Positions 35,960-36,571 of a stretch of DNA of 36,571 nt are shown here, one piece after another. Both the position numbers and the translations under genes were made by a program. Below the pieces are notes generated by a model. It saw nothing but the letters and a program-made list of their open reading frames with translations. It had not been told where the DNA came from and ran no database searches. This stretch comes from Candidatus Eiseniibacteriota bacterium. GTDB lineage: Bacteria; Eisenbacteria; RBG-16-71-46; SZUA-252. Every line of letters begins with the position of its first letter. The first letter of the stretch is position 1. The stretch spans positions 1-36,571 of the forward strand of contig VBOX01000017.1 of assembly GCA_005893265.1 (NCBI GenBank). Reading direction: 5' to 3'.

Positions 35960-36571
35960 TTAGAGGCGGGGCAGCACGGCGTCGAGATCACGACTCGAGA
36001 GCGGAAGCTCGATGACATGAGGGGGCGTGTCTGCTGAGGGCCCGTTCGATGCGGCGCTTCCGCCCGGAGCAAGAAAAACCAGAATCCCCGAACGCGCCGC
36101 GCCCCGCCGCTCCAACTGGTCGGCGACCCAGGGCCCGCCCTGCGGCGGAAGCGTCCGTTCCAGCAGATAGACTCCGGGAGGCGGCCCGGTCACCACCCGC
36201 TCGAGCACCCGGATTCCGTCCGGCGCCTCATCGACCACGAAGCCACGCTGCTCGAGCAGGATTCGCACCCAGGCGCGGACGAGCGAGGACCGGTGCGCGA
36301 CGAGCGCGGTGCCGGCGTCGGGATCCTCCTCGGGCATTCCACCCCTCGCGGACCCGGACTCCGGATCGGGTTTCTCGTACGCGTACCGGTCTCCCCACCG
36401 CACGGGCGTGAGGCCCAAGTCCGATTCACCGATGGAGTCACCGGGACCGAGGAGCAGGATTCCCCCGGGCTTGAGCGCGCGCGCGAGGTTCGCCAAAGCC
36501 GTCCGTCGCCCATCGGAGGTCAGGACCGGGAGAAAATCTCGCGCCAGGATGAGGTCGAAGGTTCCGAGGGG
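35960..36571 (-). CDS. CheR-type methyltransferase fused to a degenerate receiver domain (N-terminus off window)
   Basis: The visible 203 residues start mid-domain with FDLILARDFLPVLTSD and ARALKPGGILLLGPGD, the end of a CheR SAM-methyltransferase fold. From residue about 88 a receiver-like domain follows (ALVAHRSSLVRAW to the end). Its phosphoacceptor position is Glu138 (LLERTLPP, usually LLDxxLP), the acidic pair is Ala-His, and the conserved Lys is absent (ELPLSS). CheR enzymes methylate chemoreceptors; this one may act in a pilus or gliding chemosensory pathway, but no che gene is near. The gene leads into tgt within four bases. Confidence 0.75.
   Translation of the reverse strand, partial: PLGTFDLILARDFLPVLTSDGRRTALANLARALKPGGILLLGPGDSIGESDLGLTPVRWGDRYAYEKPDPESGSARGGMPEEDPDAGTALVAHRSSLVRAWVRILLEQRGFVVDEAPDGIRVLERVVTGPPPGVYLLERTLPPQGGPWVADQLERRGAARSGILVFLAPGGSAASNGPSADTPPHVIELPLSSRDLDAVLPRL

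Overview
The window is a GC-rich (roughly two-thirds G+C by eye), densely packed bacterial chromosome segment. It carries about 38 protein genes and no rRNA, tRNA, CRISPR array, insertion sequence or phage gene that I can see. Only lptF and lptG read on the + strand; everything else reads on the - strand. The content points to a diderm bacterium with LPS: LptF/LptG permeases, ADP-heptose synthesis (rfaE1, rfaE2), many lipoproteins and a SprA-like outer-membrane protein. SprA and DUF4837 proteins are typical of the FCB superphylum. High GC, Shine-Dalgarno sites and GTG/TTG/CTG starts argue against ordinary Bacteroidota. I infer an uncultivated FCB-side lineage of the Eisenbacteria type; this is inference, not identification.

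Layout. (1) 1-1644: N-terminal part of a SprA-family protein, divergent from lptF-lptG (1767-4246). (2) 4273-11827, - strand: a DUF4837 lipoprotein, aroB, a TPR protein, aroQ, accB, a PilT/PilU-type ATPase, accC, comB and a small lipoprotein, mostly overlapping. (3) 11894-16282: an envelope-stress-like module of TPR lipoprotein, ECF sigma factor, zinc-finger anti-sigma factor and an HtrA-like protein. The last keeps the catalytic Ser but has lost the His and Asp. A good sigma70-type promoter precedes the TPR gene. (4) 16265-23273: the classic yceD-rpmF-plsX-fabH-fabD-fabG-acpP-fabF-rnc fatty-acid/ribosome cluster. (5) 23288-27322: ndk, then a promoter-led operon of cyclic 2,3-diphosphoglycerate synthetase-like cpgS, sucC and sucD. 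(6) 27361-36571: a long operon running cheR (partial), tgt, yajC, def, fmt, rsmB, PASTA protein, rpe, galE, DUF2007-like, rfaE1, rfaE2.

The most striking observation is that three core genes, rnc, ndk and tgt, each lack an internal block of roughly 80-105 nt in an otherwise well-conserved frame. Each gap also shifts the frame, and two of them remove active-site residues. One such event would be a pseudogene or assembly error; three of similar size in 36 kb call for a common explanation. Read mapping would show whether that is a systematic assembly fault or a biological process.

Other points of interest are the HtrA pseudoprotease beside an ECF sigma/anti-sigma pair, a PASTA-only membrane protein sitting where Firmicutes keep the PASTA kinase PrkC, a CheR fused to a degenerate receiver (Asp to Glu), cpgS coupled to succinyl-CoA synthetase, and a probable CTG start codon in rfaE1. 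At sixteen gene junctions the stop and next start overlap by four bases.
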